Origin: Peptococcaceae bacterium CEB3
GTDB lineage: Bacteria > Bacillota > Desulfitobacteriia > Desulfitobacteriales > Desulfitobacteriaceae
Reading direction: 5' to 3'
NCBI GenBank assembly: GCA_001029295.1
Contig: LDXJ01000057.1
Coordinates: forward strand, 152,502-216,501
Length of the DNA: 64,000 nucleotides
The number at the start of each line of letters is the position of its first letter. Position 1 is the first letter of the stretch. The notes under the pieces are model-generated. The model worked only from the letters and a program-made list of their open reading frames with translations, searched no databases and was not told where the DNA came from. Both the position numbers and the translations under genes were made by a program. Positions 18,073 through 26,481 of the stretch are shown here, in pieces.

Positions 18073-18756
18073 ATGGATCCTATTATGGTTGTGGATGACG
18101 AAGAGAAGATTCGGAGTCTGGTCAGACTCTACCTTCAAAGGGAAGGGTATGAGGTGGTCGAGGCGGAAAACGGCCGGGTGGCTTTGGAAAAGTTTCGCTC
18201 GGGCCGCTTTGCTTTGCTGATTATTGATCTGATGATGCCTGAGATCGACGGTTGGAGGGTGTGCCGGGAGGTCCGGGAGAGCTCGAATATCCCAATCATC
18301 TTTCTCACCGCCAGAGGGGAGGAATTCGACCGGATCCTCGGTTTTGAACTGGGAGCGGATGACTATTTGGTGAAGCCTTTCAGCACCCGGGAGTTGGTAG
18401 CCCGAGTTAAAGCCCTTTTGCGCCGGTCGGGAGGACAGATGGACCGAATTGAAAAAGAGATTGCTTACGGACCTTTGAAAATCAATAAGGAAAAACACGT
18501 CGTTATGGTGGGGGAGGAAGGAATTGCCCTGACACCGCGGGAATTTGAGCTTCTGTATTTTCTGACCAAGAACCCGGGCAGGGTATTTTCCCGGGAGCAA
18601 TTGATGGAGACAGTCTGGGGTTACGACTTTTATGGTGATGCCCGTACAGTGGATACACATATCAAAAAACTGAGGGAGAAACTTACGGACCCAGAGGTGA
18701 AGAGAATGGTGGCAACCGTCTGGGGTGTGGGATACAAGTTTGACCCGACCGCGTAA
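18073..18756 (+). CDS. OmpR/PhoB-family response regulator
   Basis: A 227-residue transcription regulator. The receiver domain (about 1-115) has the acidic pair at 8-9, the phospho-acceptor Asp52 in IIDLMMPEIDG and the VKPF lysine near 101. The winged-helix DNA-binding domain (about 130-225) shows LTPREFELLYFLTKNPGRVFSREQL and RTVDTHIKKLREKL. It is followed 17 bases later by its histidine kinase. GGGGGCAGGGG lies upstream of the ATG. Confidence 0.94.
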   Translation: MDPIMVVDDEEKIRSLVRLYLQREGYEVVEAENGRVALEKFRSGRFALLIIDLMMPEIDGWRVCREVRESSNIPIIFLTARGEEFDRILGFELGADDYLVKPFSTRELVARVKALLRRSGGQMDRIEKEIAYGPLKINKEKHVVMVGEEGIALTPREFELLYFLTKNPGRVFSREQLMETVWGYDFYGDARTVDTHIKKLREKLTDPEVKRMVATVWGVGYKFDPTA

Positions 18757-18769
18757 AGCGACAGAGGAG
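18747..18769. repeat. dispersed 22-bp repeat, copy 1
   Basis: GACCGCGTAAAGCGACAGAG is the core at the stop codon of the response regulator. The same sequence without the inserted TA recurs inside the kinase gene at 19905-19926 and 19971-19992, with a diverged copy at 19992-20013. Confidence 0.75.
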
Positions 18770-18773
18770 TACA

Positions 18774-20990
18774 ATGTTCAAGTTCAACCATCCCTTAAGT
18801 ATTTCCAGCAAACTGTGGCTGGCCATGACGCTGCTCATCTTGACAGTGTTAGGGGGGCTGGGTCTAACGATTACTTGGCTGTTCACAGGTTTCTACTTTC
18901 AGCAACAGTTGGCGGCGCTCAAGGCACAAGCGACTGCTACGGCCGGTCAGTTGGCTCCGTTAATGAGCTGGAACCAACGTTTCAATGCTATTCAAGGGAT
19001 AAAACTTGCGGACGGTACCCAGTTGGTACTCCTGAATCCCTCCGGTGCAACCCTGGCGGTGATGGGCACGATTTATCCATCGGGAGTACCTGAAGGGACA
19101 GGTTGGGCCGGCGGCTTAATGTGGGGGCGAACCTTAAAGCCGACGGATTTTTTCAGCACAGACAACCTTCTGCAGGTTTTGGCCGGAAATACACTCTCCA
19201 TCAAGGCGCTGCCGGTTAACGGCAAAGGACCGGCAATGTTGATTGCCGCGGCACCGATAGGGCGCAAGCCTGTCACAGGCGTGGTTCTGCTGGGGAGTTC
19301 ACCGGTCCCGGTACAACAGAGTATTGACACTTTCCGGCGTTTGATCCTCTACGCTTCATTGCTGGCGGTGGCTCTGGCTACTCTGGTCAGTCTGTTCTTG
19401 GCCAGGCAAATGACCCGGCCTTTGGCTTTGATGCAAAAGGCGGCCAGTCGCATGGCTCAGGGGGATTTTGTGCCGATTGAAGGGATATCCAGCCGGGATG
19501 AGATGGGAGAGTTGGCTGCGGCTCTAAATTCGATGAGCCGGAGCCTGAACGATCACGTCACCTGGCTCTCGCAGGAAAAAAGCTTGCTGGAGGGGATTGT
19601 GCGGGGAATCAGCGACGCCGTAATCATGCTGGGAAGCGATGGCGAGCTGCTCTATGCCAATGATCCGGCCAAGGAGCTGTGGCAGGATGACGGAGAAGAA
19701 GAAGGAGGAGGACGTCGGGAACTCATCCTGGAATTTTTGCGCGGGCTGATTGCGGACAGACAAGCGGGCGCAGGACCGGGAGCGGACCTGTCAGCTGGAG
19801 AAAGTGTTTCGGAGGCGGCGGAAGCGGCGAAAAAAGCGGGCCTGCCCGCTGGGAGTGAATCAGAATCTACCGGGGTGAAGGACGCTCCAGCCCGGACGGG
19901 GCCGGACCGCGAAGCGACAGAGGCAGAGAGCGGTGATTCTCCCACCAAACTCTTTGCCACGCCCTTGAAGAACCGCGAAGCGACAGAGGAGGACCGTGAG
20001 GCGACAGAAGGAGGAAAGAACGCCGGATGGGAAGCCGCAACAGCCAGGACGGGGCCGGAGAGTGAGCCGGCAGAAACGCGAAAGAGCGACGGGCGACACG
20101 TCCCGGCAGGGTGGAAACCGGAGAGAGAGGCGGGGATGGGACCCGCCGCGGACAGCCTTTCCGGGTCCGCAGAGATGCCTTTGCCTACATTGACTTTGGG
20201 CCGGCAAATATTGCAGGTGGGAATGGCTTCCTTGGCGGAGAGCGGGGGAATTCGCGGGCATGTGGTCGTCCTGCGGGATGTCAGCGCTCCGATGCGGGCG
20301 GAGAAAGAACGGCGTGAATTCCTGGCCAGTGTTACCCATGAACTGCGCACACCGCTGCACCTGATCCAGGGTTATCTGGAAGCGATTCAAGACGGAGTTA
20401 TTCCCAAAGCGGAAGAAGCGGAGAACATCGGTCTTGTTTTGGATGAGAGCAAGCGTTTGGCCAGGCTGGTTCACAGCCTGCAGGACATTAGCCGGTTGGA
20501 GCGGGAGCAGGCTTTGCAGCTCTCGACCCTGCGGCTCAAAGATTTCATGCAGGAGCTGGCCCAGCGTTTTCAAGGCAAGGCACATGATCTGGGCGTACGG
20601 CTTGACATTCAACCGGCGACGGGCGAGATTACCGCGGACCGGGACAGGCTCCTCCAGGTCTTCATCAACTTGCTTGATAATGCGCTTCGTCACACCGGCA
20701 AGGGCAAAACGGTTGAGGTGGGAGTAGAAGCTCTGCCGGCGTCAGCCAGGTTCTGGGTGCGGGACGAGGGGGAAGGGATACCCCCGGAAGCCTTGGCTCA
20801 CATTTTCGAACGGTTTTACCGTGTCGATAAGGCCCGTTCCCGTAAAGACGGGGGCATGGGGCTGGGCTTGGCGATCGTAAAACAAATAGTCGAAGCCCAT
20901 GAGGGGAGAGTCTGGGTCGAGAGTCAGCTGGGTTTAGGCAGCACTTTTTGGGTGGAAATCCCCAAGCGCGGAGAGAGGAGCCACAAATGA
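18774..20990 (+). CDS. membrane sensor histidine kinase with repeat-rich PAS insertion
   Basis: A 738-residue kinase. Two N-terminal membrane helices flank an extracytoplasmic sensor part (about 40-180), then a HAMP segment and a PAS-like region beginning near residue 270. From about residue 306 to 473 the PAS region is interrupted by hydrophilic, low-complexity sequence rich in E, A, G, S and R, with repeated REATE units. The PAS tail LGRQILQVGM resumes after it. HisKA follows, with the phospho-acceptor His522 in THELRTPLH, then HATPase motifs NLLDNALRHTG, DEGEGIP and GGMGLGLAIVKQ. It is the cognate partner of the upstream regulator. Its stop lies three bases from the comM stop on the other strand. 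Confidence 0.93.
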   Translation: MFKFNHPLSISSKLWLAMTLLILTVLGGLGLTITWLFTGFYFQQQLAALKAQATATAGQLAPLMSWNQRFNAIQGIKLADGTQLVLLNPSGATLAVMGTIYPSGVPEGTGWAGGLMWGRTLKPTDFFSTDNLLQVLAGNTLSIKALPVNGKGPAMLIAAAPIGRKPVTGVVLLGSSPVPVQQSIDTFRRLILYASLLAVALATLVSLFLARQMTRPLALMQKAASRMAQGDFVPIEGISSRDEMGELAAALNSMSRSLNDHVTWLSQEKSLLEGIVRGISDAVIMLGSDGELLYANDPAKELWQDDGEEEGGGRRELILEFLRGLIADRQAGAGPGADLSAGESVSEAAEAAKKAGLPAGSESESTGVKDAPARTGPDREATEAESGDSPTKLFATPLKNREATEEDREATEGGKNAGWEAATARTGPESEPAETRKSDGRHVPAGWKPEREAGMGPAADSLSGSAEMPLPTLTLGRQILQVGMASLAESGGIRGHVVVLRDVSAPMRAEKERREFLASVTHELRTPLHLIQGYLEAIQDGVIPKAEEAENIGLVLDESKRLARLVHSLQDISRLEREQALQLSTLRLKDFMQELAQRFQGKAHDLGVRLDIQPATGEITADRDRLLQVFINLLDNALRHTGKGKTVEVGVEALPASARFWVRDEGEGIPPEALAHIFERFYRVDKARSRKDGGMGLGLAIVKQIVEAHEGRVWVESQLGLGSTFWVEIPKRGERSHK
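19905..20013. repeat. dispersed 22-bp repeat, copies 2-4, inside the kinase
   Basis: Copies at 19905-19926, 19971-19992 and 19992-20013 encode the REATE units of the kinase insertion. A second short repeat (GGACGGGGCCGGA) occurs near 19894 and 20048. Confidence 0.7.
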
Positions 20991-20993
20991 GAT

Positions 20994-22565
20994 TCAGCAA
21001 CGGGCCGGATCGCTATCCGGCCTGAGTTCGAACATGCGGTATTGAAGCGCTTCGGCCAGATGCCCTGCCGAGATATCGGCCGCGGCTTGTAAGTCCGCAA
21101 TGCTCCTTGCCACTCTCAAAATCCGGTCATAAGCGCGGGCGCTCAGGTGGTGGAGACGGAAAGCACGCTGCAGCAGTTCCTCTGCTCCTTCATCCAATCG
21201 GCACAGACGCTGGGTTTCCGGGGCCGTCATTTGGGCGTTGGTCCGCCCTTCACCCAGACGGCTCCATTGGAGTTCCCGGGCCCGGATGACCCTCGCGCGA
21301 ACCGCCTGCGAACCCTCCCCCACGGCTTCCTCTTTCAGTTCCGCTAAGCTTAGACGGGGTACCTCTACTTGCAGATCAAAGCGATCCAACAGCGGTCCGG
21401 AGATTTTCGCCCGATAGTGCTGAATCTGCAAGGGTGTGCAAGAGCATGTTCCCCCGGGATCACCGAGATAACCACACGGACAAGGATTCATCGACGCGAC
21501 CAGACTGAGATCCGCGGGATAATCCGTGCTTCCTTTCTGACGCGTCACTGTGATGCAACGGTCTTCCAGGGGTTGCCTCAAGGCTTCGAGCACAGGACGC
21601 GGGAATTCCGGCAGTTCATCCAAAAAGAGAACGCCGTGGTTGGCCAAACTGATTTCCCCGGGCCGTACTTCTTTTCCTCCCCCCAGAATGCCGGATAAGC
21701 TGGCGCTGTGATGCGGGTGGCGGAAAGGACGCTCGCTGACGAGTTTCCCATTGGCCGGCAGCATCCGGGCTACACTGTAGAGCTGGGTCACATCCATGCT
21801 CTCCGGGCCGCTCAGGGGTGGAAGGATGCCGGGATAAGCCTTGGCTAAGAGTGTCTTGCCGGATCCCGGCGGACCGACAAGAAGGACGTTGTGCCCCCCG
21901 GCTGCCGCGATTTCCAACGCTCTTTTGGCTTGCCGCTGGCCTTTGACATCCGCCCAGTCAACACTCTGGGCGCGCTCATCCGCCGGGTGGACGTCAGCCG
22001 GGAGCGGAATCTCAGCCAGAAAGCCGCAGCCTTGGACGAGTGCGTTCCCCAGCCCGAGTAGGTTTTCTGCCGAGGCACTGATCACAGCCGGAACCAGACG
22101 CGCCTCTGCCAAGTTCTGCGGCGGGACGATAAGACTCAGCCGACAGCCCGGTGTTTGCCCTCCCGGAATCTCAGTTTGAGTCAAAGCGACGGCCATGGTC
22201 AAAATACCGGGAACACTGCGCAACATTCCTTCCAAGGAGAGTTCTCCGACAAAGACGTAGGGTGAGAGCAGCGACATATCGATCTGGCCTGTAGCCGCAA
22301 GTATTCCCATCGCGATAGGCAGATCAAAACCCGATCCCTCCTTGCGCAAATCGGCCGGAGCCAGGTTGACGGTGATACGCTGGAGTGGAAATTCATAACC
22401 CGAGTTGCGCAGGGATGAACGCACGCGGTCTCTCGCTTCCCGAACGGCGGCGGCCGGGAGACCGACTACATCAAAATTGGGCAAACAGTTGGATACATCG
22501 ACTTCCACCCGAATCAAGTGGGCCTGCAGGCCGGTCAAGGCCATCCCCCAGACAGCAGCAAACAA
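20994..22565 (-). CDS. comM: YifB/ComM family Mg-chelatase-like AAA+ ATPase
   Basis: A 523-residue protein. The N-terminal ChlI-like domain begins ALTGLQAHLIRVEVDVSN and LPNFDVVGLP. The AAA+ module follows, with Walker A GPPGSGKT at about 231-238 and an FLDELPEF Walker B. A Cys-rich MNPCPCGYLGDP segment and C-terminal Mg_chelatase helices complete it. ComM in Haemophilus and Vibrio is a helicase for branch migration in natural transformation. The start is a TTG with GGGGAGG eight bases upstream; a stop lies immediately before it. A decayed partial copy exists at 43165-43680. Confidence 0.94.
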   Translation of the reverse strand: MFAAVWGMALTGLQAHLIRVEVDVSNCLPNFDVVGLPAAAVREARDRVRSSLRNSGYEFPLQRITVNLAPADLRKEGSGFDLPIAMGILAATGQIDMSLLSPYVFVGELSLEGMLRSVPGILTMAVALTQTEIPGGQTPGCRLSLIVPPQNLAEARLVPAVISASAENLLGLGNALVQGCGFLAEIPLPADVHPADERAQSVDWADVKGQRQAKRALEIAAAGGHNVLLVGPPGSGKTLLAKAYPGILPPLSGPESMDVTQLYSVARMLPANGKLVSERPFRHPHHSASLSGILGGGKEVRPGEISLANHGVLFLDELPEFPRPVLEALRQPLEDRCITVTRQKGSTDYPADLSLVASMNPCPCGYLGDPGGTCSCTPLQIQHYRAKISGPLLDRFDLQVEVPRLSLAELKEEAVGEGSQAVRARVIRARELQWSRLGEGRTNAQMTAPETQRLCRLDEGAEELLQRAFRLHHLSARAYDRILRVARSIADLQAAADISAGHLAEALQYRMFELRPDSDPARC

Positions 22566-23069
22566 TTACCATTCCTCCCCTTTCAGGGATAGAGTTCGAC
22601 TTCCAGTTCCGGTAATCCTGCCCAATTCTACAGTGGTCTGCCTTTTTCTTTGCCGTTTTGGATATTGGATATGCGTCCTCCCTCAGGCATGATTCGTGCC
22701 CGGACAAAGGTGCAAGCGCGCCGGTTTGCCAAAGTTGGGCAACGCCGCACGCAACAGGTCCTGAGCCATGAAACTTTCGGCCTTAGATGGGTGGGTGCGA
22801 GAGGCCCGTTGCGGTCACATTTTTCCGAGGTCAGAAAATTATTCTCTGCAGGAACTAAAGAAAGTACGTCGAATCAATGATTCATTGAGGGTAGTTCACT
22901 ACAATGTTGGTGTAAAGAGTTGCGGCGACAGTCAACTGCCCCCACTCAAGGCCTTGACCGGCGCTTGAAGTGGGCCCTTGGGGAACCGTACCTGGTATTA
23001 GACACCCTCAAGCCCGGTTGATTATGCCTGGCAACTTGTCCGTGTAAGAGCACTGGAGGAGGGGGTACG
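22566..23069. other. intergenic region with a long hairpin
   Basis: No supported gene lies between comM and the gene at 23070. The main structure is an imperfect hairpin at 22941-22974, CCCACTCAAG pairing with CTTGAAGTGGG, of the kind seen at insertion-sequence ends. Confidence 0.4.
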
Positions 23070-23624
23070 ATGAAAAAGAGGACTCTGTTTATTGGTACAA
23101 TCGCGCTTTTGTTTTTAATTCTAATAGGCGGCGGTGTCTGGGTTAATTCAAATATGGGTGAAACAACTGTCGAAGGCGCACTCGCGAAGGCACGACGTCC
23201 TAGCCGCAGAGTAATGTACCAGGAAAACGTAAACGGTGGTGTGGTTGTTTTTACAAGAAAAGGTACTGGAAGTGCCACAATATTTGGCGCTGATTACGTC
23301 AAAAAGAGTTTGCTTGGGTACAAATGGGTATGGGGAGGCGGCTTTTCGGGCTACTCAGGACAGTATTTCCGACAAATTTCCGGGACTCCGTTTCCTATGC
23401 TATTTGGTGACATCTGCAACCGACAAGTTAAAGAGGTCAAACTAACGGATTCCGAACACAAGATCTCGAAAAATGCTGAAATCGTGGGCAACGGCGACGA
23501 TAGAATATGGTTCACATTTATTAAAACATCCGATGGACCTGTCTTTAAAATAGATAAGTTGTCCGGTACCGGTCAGGTACTTGAGACAAAAGGCATTGAT
23601 GTCAGTAAGAGTCCTACTTTTTAG
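23070..23624 (+). CDS. hypothetical secreted or membrane-anchored protein
   Basis: A 184-residue protein that I do not recognise. Residues 4-26 form a basic-hydrophobic signal anchor, and the rest is predicted extracellular with mixed beta-type sequence and no Cys pairs except one. The start is well supported by CTGGAGGAGGGGG upstream of the ATG. Codon use is more AT-rich than in the flanking housekeeping genes. A membrane protein gene follows at about 23.8 kb in the same orientation. Confidence 0.6.
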   Translation: MKKRTLFIGTIALLFLILIGGGVWVNSNMGETTVEGALAKARRPSRRVMYQENVNGGVVVFTRKGTGSATIFGADYVKKSLLGYKWVWGGGFSGYSGQYFRQISGTPFPMLFGDICNRQVKEVKLTDSEHKISKNAEIVGNGDDRIWFTFIKTSDGPVFKIDKLSGTGQVLETKGIDVSKSPTF

Positions 23625-23780
23625 TCCATTTACACAATGGCCAAGGAAGCCAGCAGATAAGTTGTCCCGAGGTTCACAAACCACAGAATAACTTGGCAAG
23701 TGAAAGGTTCGCCTTGGTATTGGGTGTCATTTTGGCCCACAGGCAGCACCAGCTAGGGGTACAGTGCCACGCAGGGGACG

Positions 23781-24386
23781 TTGGGCGGCTGGTTACTTAG
23801 GTCAGGAAAAGAGAGTGAAGAGTTGTTTGATTTCATAATTGCTTACGTTGCAGTTGCGCTCATAACCGCGATTTCTAGCTCTTATGAGGAGGATGTTCTT
23901 TTAACCTTATTGGTTCTCATTCCGATCTTATTGCTAACACTCATCTATAAGCGCGCTAAATATCGAAAGATGGGAAAACAGCTGATCAAATTGAGTAAAA
24001 CCTATTCCGCTTTACCGAGCATACGTATTACTTTTGCTATTGTCCTGATATTTGTTGCTTTTATCGTTACCGTAAGCTATTTCGGCAATCGTAGGGTCGG
24101 GATACCTTGGATTATTTTCCTTATCTTGCAGATAACGTACCAAAAATATACAGAGACAGTTGTTCGGGAAGGCCTTATGGACAATGGGCTTTGCGCCAGC
24201 GGACGTCTTATTGATTGGGGCACAATACAATCATACAAGTGGACAGCTCCCAGCGCAAGGCAAGATTATTTCACCTTAAAAACTGAGTATTCGAAGTTCT
24301 ATTCTTTTCACGTGGCTTACTTAAAGATTGTCGGGGAGCAAAAAGCAGAGGTTGATGCACTGATGAAAAAGATGGTTCGTACTTAA
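23781..24386 (+). CDS. hypothetical membrane protein, DUF5673-like
   Basis: A 201-residue protein with about four hydrophobic helices (residues roughly 18-32, 40-56, 82-103 and 108-120). A C-terminal cytoplasmic domain contains ENGLCASGRLIDWGTIQSYKW-like sequence, resembling the small PH-like domain of DUF5673 proteins. The start is uncertain: a TTG at 23781 gives the longest frame and a TTG near 23823 has a better purine-rich leader. Function is unknown. Confidence 0.55.
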   Translation: MGGWLLRSGKESEELFDFIIAYVAVALITAISSSYEEDVLLTLLVLIPILLLTLIYKRAKYRKMGKQLIKLSKTYSALPSIRITFAIVLIFVAFIVTVSYFGNRRVGIPWIIFLILQITYQKYTETVVREGLMDNGLCASGRLIDWGTIQSYKWTAPSARQDYFTLKTEYSKFYSFHVAYLKIVGEQKAEVDALMKKMVRT

Positions 24387-24571
24387 CTGGGTCAACAGGG
24401 TTAGGTATTCCCGGTCCATCTCATTGCCGTCAACATTTCTAACCTCGCTAGAACCCGCAGGGATGCCAGTCTTAGGGAACGGGGGCCCATCTTAAGCGAC
24501 GTGGCAAAATATTTTCTGAATTGTTACTCTCATCTCCCCAATTTATGGCTCGCTAGAAATGAGGGATCAAT

Positions 24572-24936
24572 TTGAAAAGGACTTTATTAATCCTTGGATT
24601 TGTAAGTTTACTATTTTTCGGTTTCATGGAATATCGCATTGAAAGCGTTCCCGTCAATACTAATAACTCATTATCGGCAAAACAAGTAATAGGAAACTAC
24701 TTTAAATTCTATAACGAGAAAAATAGGGGGGTATGTTGTCCACGTTGACTAGGTGGAATGACCAACCTGACATGGTTTTTGGCTTGAAGAATCTAATATT
24801 TATAGAATTGCTGAGTATTGGAAATAAGGATATGAACGCGACTGATTCTTATCTAGAATTTGGCCGTGGAAGATTTAACGGCGTTAAAAAGAACAATGTT
24901 GTATCGTACAAAGTCAATACACCGGACGCAAAATGA
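24572..24936 (+). pseudogene. frameshifted DUF4829-like protein
   Basis: A TTG start with GAGGGA upstream opens a frame with a signal-anchor segment (TLLILGFVSLLFFGF). The frame continues to YFKFYNEKNRG and then stops. The expected continuation LSTLTRWNDQPDMVFGLKNL is in another frame, starting at about 24733. The switch falls at a run of six G residues at 24725-24730; one extra G would restore a single reading frame of about 121 residues. The joined protein resembles DUF4829 extracellular proteins of clostridia. Confidence 0.65.
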
Positions 24937-25214
24937 TGCGTCTCGCCCTGGACGGCGTGTTCTCGCTTTCCTACCTGCCCTTGCGCCTCATCACGTACAG
25001 CGGGCTTTTAACGCTTATTCTGCCCCTTTTCATGAAGCCGCATGTTCTCATGTTTTGTATCGGCTTGCAGGGGACGGTGGCCGGAGCCGTGCTGGGAGCG
25101 TATCTGAAACAGGTTGTCGAGAACACCAGGAACCGGCCATTGTACACCGTTGTGCAGACAGCCGAAGAGGTGGGAAGCAGTGCAGGACGATTGCAACGGA
25201 AAAATGCCTCCTGA
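24933..25214 (+). pseudogene. C-terminal remnant of a GtrB/DPM1-like glycosyltransferase
   Basis: This 93-residue frame carries only the end of a polyprenyl-phosphate glycosyltransferase. It starts with MRLALDGVFSLSYLPLRLIT, has two hydrophobic helices, and ends with the GAYLKQVVENTRNRPLYTV segment that closes GtrB-type proteins. The roughly 220-residue catalytic GT2 domain is missing, so it is not functional as a transferase. It abuts the broken DUF4829-like gene. Confidence 0.75.
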
Positions 25215-25269
25215 AGCAAAGGCAAAGAAAAAAAGGCCCCCAAAAAGGGGACCTAAGCGAGGAAAGATA

Positions 25270-25278
25270 TGGTATACT
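25270..25278 (+). promoter_or_regulatory. extended -10 promoter of the holin-like toxin
   Basis: TGGTATACT provides a TGn element plus a TATACT -10 box about 100 bases before the toxin start. No clear -35 box is present. Confidence 0.5.
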
Positions 25279-25375
25279 GAGTTTGCACAACTCAATAAGT
25301 GCCGGGTGGGCGGCTTTTCCTCCCAGATGGTGCTCCCCATCTTCCAAGGAAACTTAGGAGATAGGGGGGCTGGCG

Positions 25376-25474
25376 ATGAGCGTATATCATGCGCTAATGT
25401 TCGCAATTTCGTTTGCGACATTGGCTTTGTTCATACTCAAAGTCGCGGAGGACTTAATGGAAAGGCGAAAGTAG
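25376..25474 (+). CDS. putative holin-like type I toxin
   Basis: A 32-residue peptide that begins MSVYHALMFAISFATLALFI, ends in a charged KVAEDLMERRK tail, and would span the membrane once. It matches the pattern of the Hol_Tox/TxpA-type toxins of Firmicutes (MSVYEAL..MISFGTL..I). Those proteins depolarise the membrane and are held off by an antisense RNA. AGGAG and a G-run precede the ATG. Its stop codon is inside the terminator stem, and an antisense promoter faces it at 25592-25620. Confidence 0.72.
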   Translation: MSVYHALMFAISFATLALFILKVAEDLMERRK

Positions 25475-25511
25475 CCCAACCCAATTGACAAAGGGAGCTA
25501 CTTTCGCTTTT
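25465..25511 (+). terminator. terminator of the toxin mRNA
   Basis: A perfect 11-bp stem (GCGAAAGTAGC at 25465-25475 with GCTACTTTCGC at 25497-25507) is followed by TTTTT. The 5' arm includes the toxin stop codon. Confidence 0.85.
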
Positions 25512-25586
25512 TGAGTCCACCTATCAGCCGCTTACTGCGGTCTAGTTGTGTAGGCTGGGATGCTCGCAACATCCCGGCATTTAGTA
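25476..25586 (-). ncRNA. putative antisense RNA to the holin-like toxin
   Basis: A transcript from the minus-strand promoter at 25592-25620 would start near 25586. It would form a 9-bp hairpin (25554-25578 arms) and then run into the 3' end of the toxin mRNA. This is the convergent layout of TxpA/RatA-type pairs. The 3' end is not defined. Confidence 0.55.
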
Positions 25587-25591
25587 CATAT

Positions 25592-25620
25592 ATTATACCT
25601 TGCGAGGGCGGTTAATTCAA
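25592..25620 (-). promoter_or_regulatory. sigma-A promoter facing the toxin
   Basis: Read on the minus strand, TTGAAT (25620-25615) and TATAAT (25597-25592) are separated by 17 bases. Confidence 0.8.
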
Positions 25621-25639
25621 GCACAAGGGCCAAAATCGC

Positions 25640-25735
25640 TTGCGAAACACCCCGAAAAACGCTAAAATGAAGTAAATAAGGGGTGGGGCGAAGCCTACTC
25701 GAAAGACATGGAAGCTCTTCGGGGCTTCTTTTTGT
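25640..25735 (+). ncRNA. putative small structured RNA, copy A
   Basis: The unit has a promoter TTGCGA (25640-25645), a 17-base spacer and TAAAAT (25663-25668). The core GGGGCGAAGCCTAC (25685-25698) follows, then ACATGGAAG and a terminator hairpin GAAGC/GCTTC with a TTTTT tail ending near 25733. A second copy at 37014-37114 shares promoter, core and terminator position, with compensatory changes in the terminator stem. It could be a free RNA or an attenuating leader. Confidence 0.6.
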
Positions 25736-25800
25736 GTGCTTAAAAATAGGAGGTGAGTGGTAAAACACAATAATCCCATAATTGGCTGGAACTTAATCGA

Positions 25801-25833
25801 GAAAAGTCGTTGCACCGCGCAGCGGCTTTTCTT
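25801..25833 (+). terminator. intrinsic terminator before the tnpB remnant
   Basis: AAAAGTCGTTGC pairs with GCAGCGGCTTTT (two mismatches) around a 5-base loop, followed by CTTC. Confidence 0.6.
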
Positions 25834-25856
25834 CATGTAGAGGGGAGGTGAAAACA

Positions 25857-26481
25857 TGGAAGAGACTAGAAATCAAGTCATCACGATCAAACTCAAACTC
25901 TTTGAACCCACGAAAGCCAAGCAGGACATGTACCAGACCATGGCCGACAGAACAACCGATTTTGCGAACCGGTATCTAGGACTTGACAAGCCCATGCGTC
26001 CCAAAAGTTCAGGGGATGCTGGATCACGGACATGAACCACATGATCAGCCGCAGGATCATAGAGTTTGCCAAAGTGCATGGGGTCAGCGTCATCCGCCTG
26101 GAAGATCTGCGGGGTACCCGGTGGGCCAAAAGCCAACGGAAGAATCAGCGCAAAGACGCGGGCCGGAGTCTGCACTCCTGGGCCTTCTTCCAGATCAGGC
26201 AGTTCATCGAATACAAAGCGGCCTTGGCGGGGATCGAAGTAGAGCTTGTCAATCCGGAGTTAACCAGTCTCACATGCAGCCGGTGCGGAGAAGTAAGGAC
26301 GAGCCGCCCGACGGGCCGGTGGCACACGTGTCTCCGGTGTGGAAAAGTCAAGCACATTGACGCGAACGCCGCCGACAACATTGCCCAGGCCATCAGCGGG
26401 TTAGCGGGCGAGTGTATCCAGGTGCCGACCACGCTCAAGAGAAAGAAGACACCCAAGCGCACAAGAACCGTAGCGGCGTAA
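25857..26481 (+). pseudogene. IS605-family tnpB with large internal deletion
   Basis: The first 52 or so residues (MEETRNQVITIKLKLFEPTK onward) are the N terminus of TnpB, started from GGGGAGG. The frame then jumps near 26012 to a C-terminal part that begins at TDMNHMISRRII. About 200 residues are lost, including the RuvC-I aspartate region. The retained C terminus has the RuvC-II glutamate (VIRLEDLRG), the zinc finger CSRCG/CLRCG and RuvC-III IDANAADNIAQ. It cannot be an active RNA-guided nuclease, and no tnpA is nearby. Confidence 0.85.

Noticed and set aside
19652..20693. Long minus-strand frames opposite the kinase insertion
   Set aside because: They arise from the biased composition of the low-complexity insert; the plus-strand kinase domains are clear.
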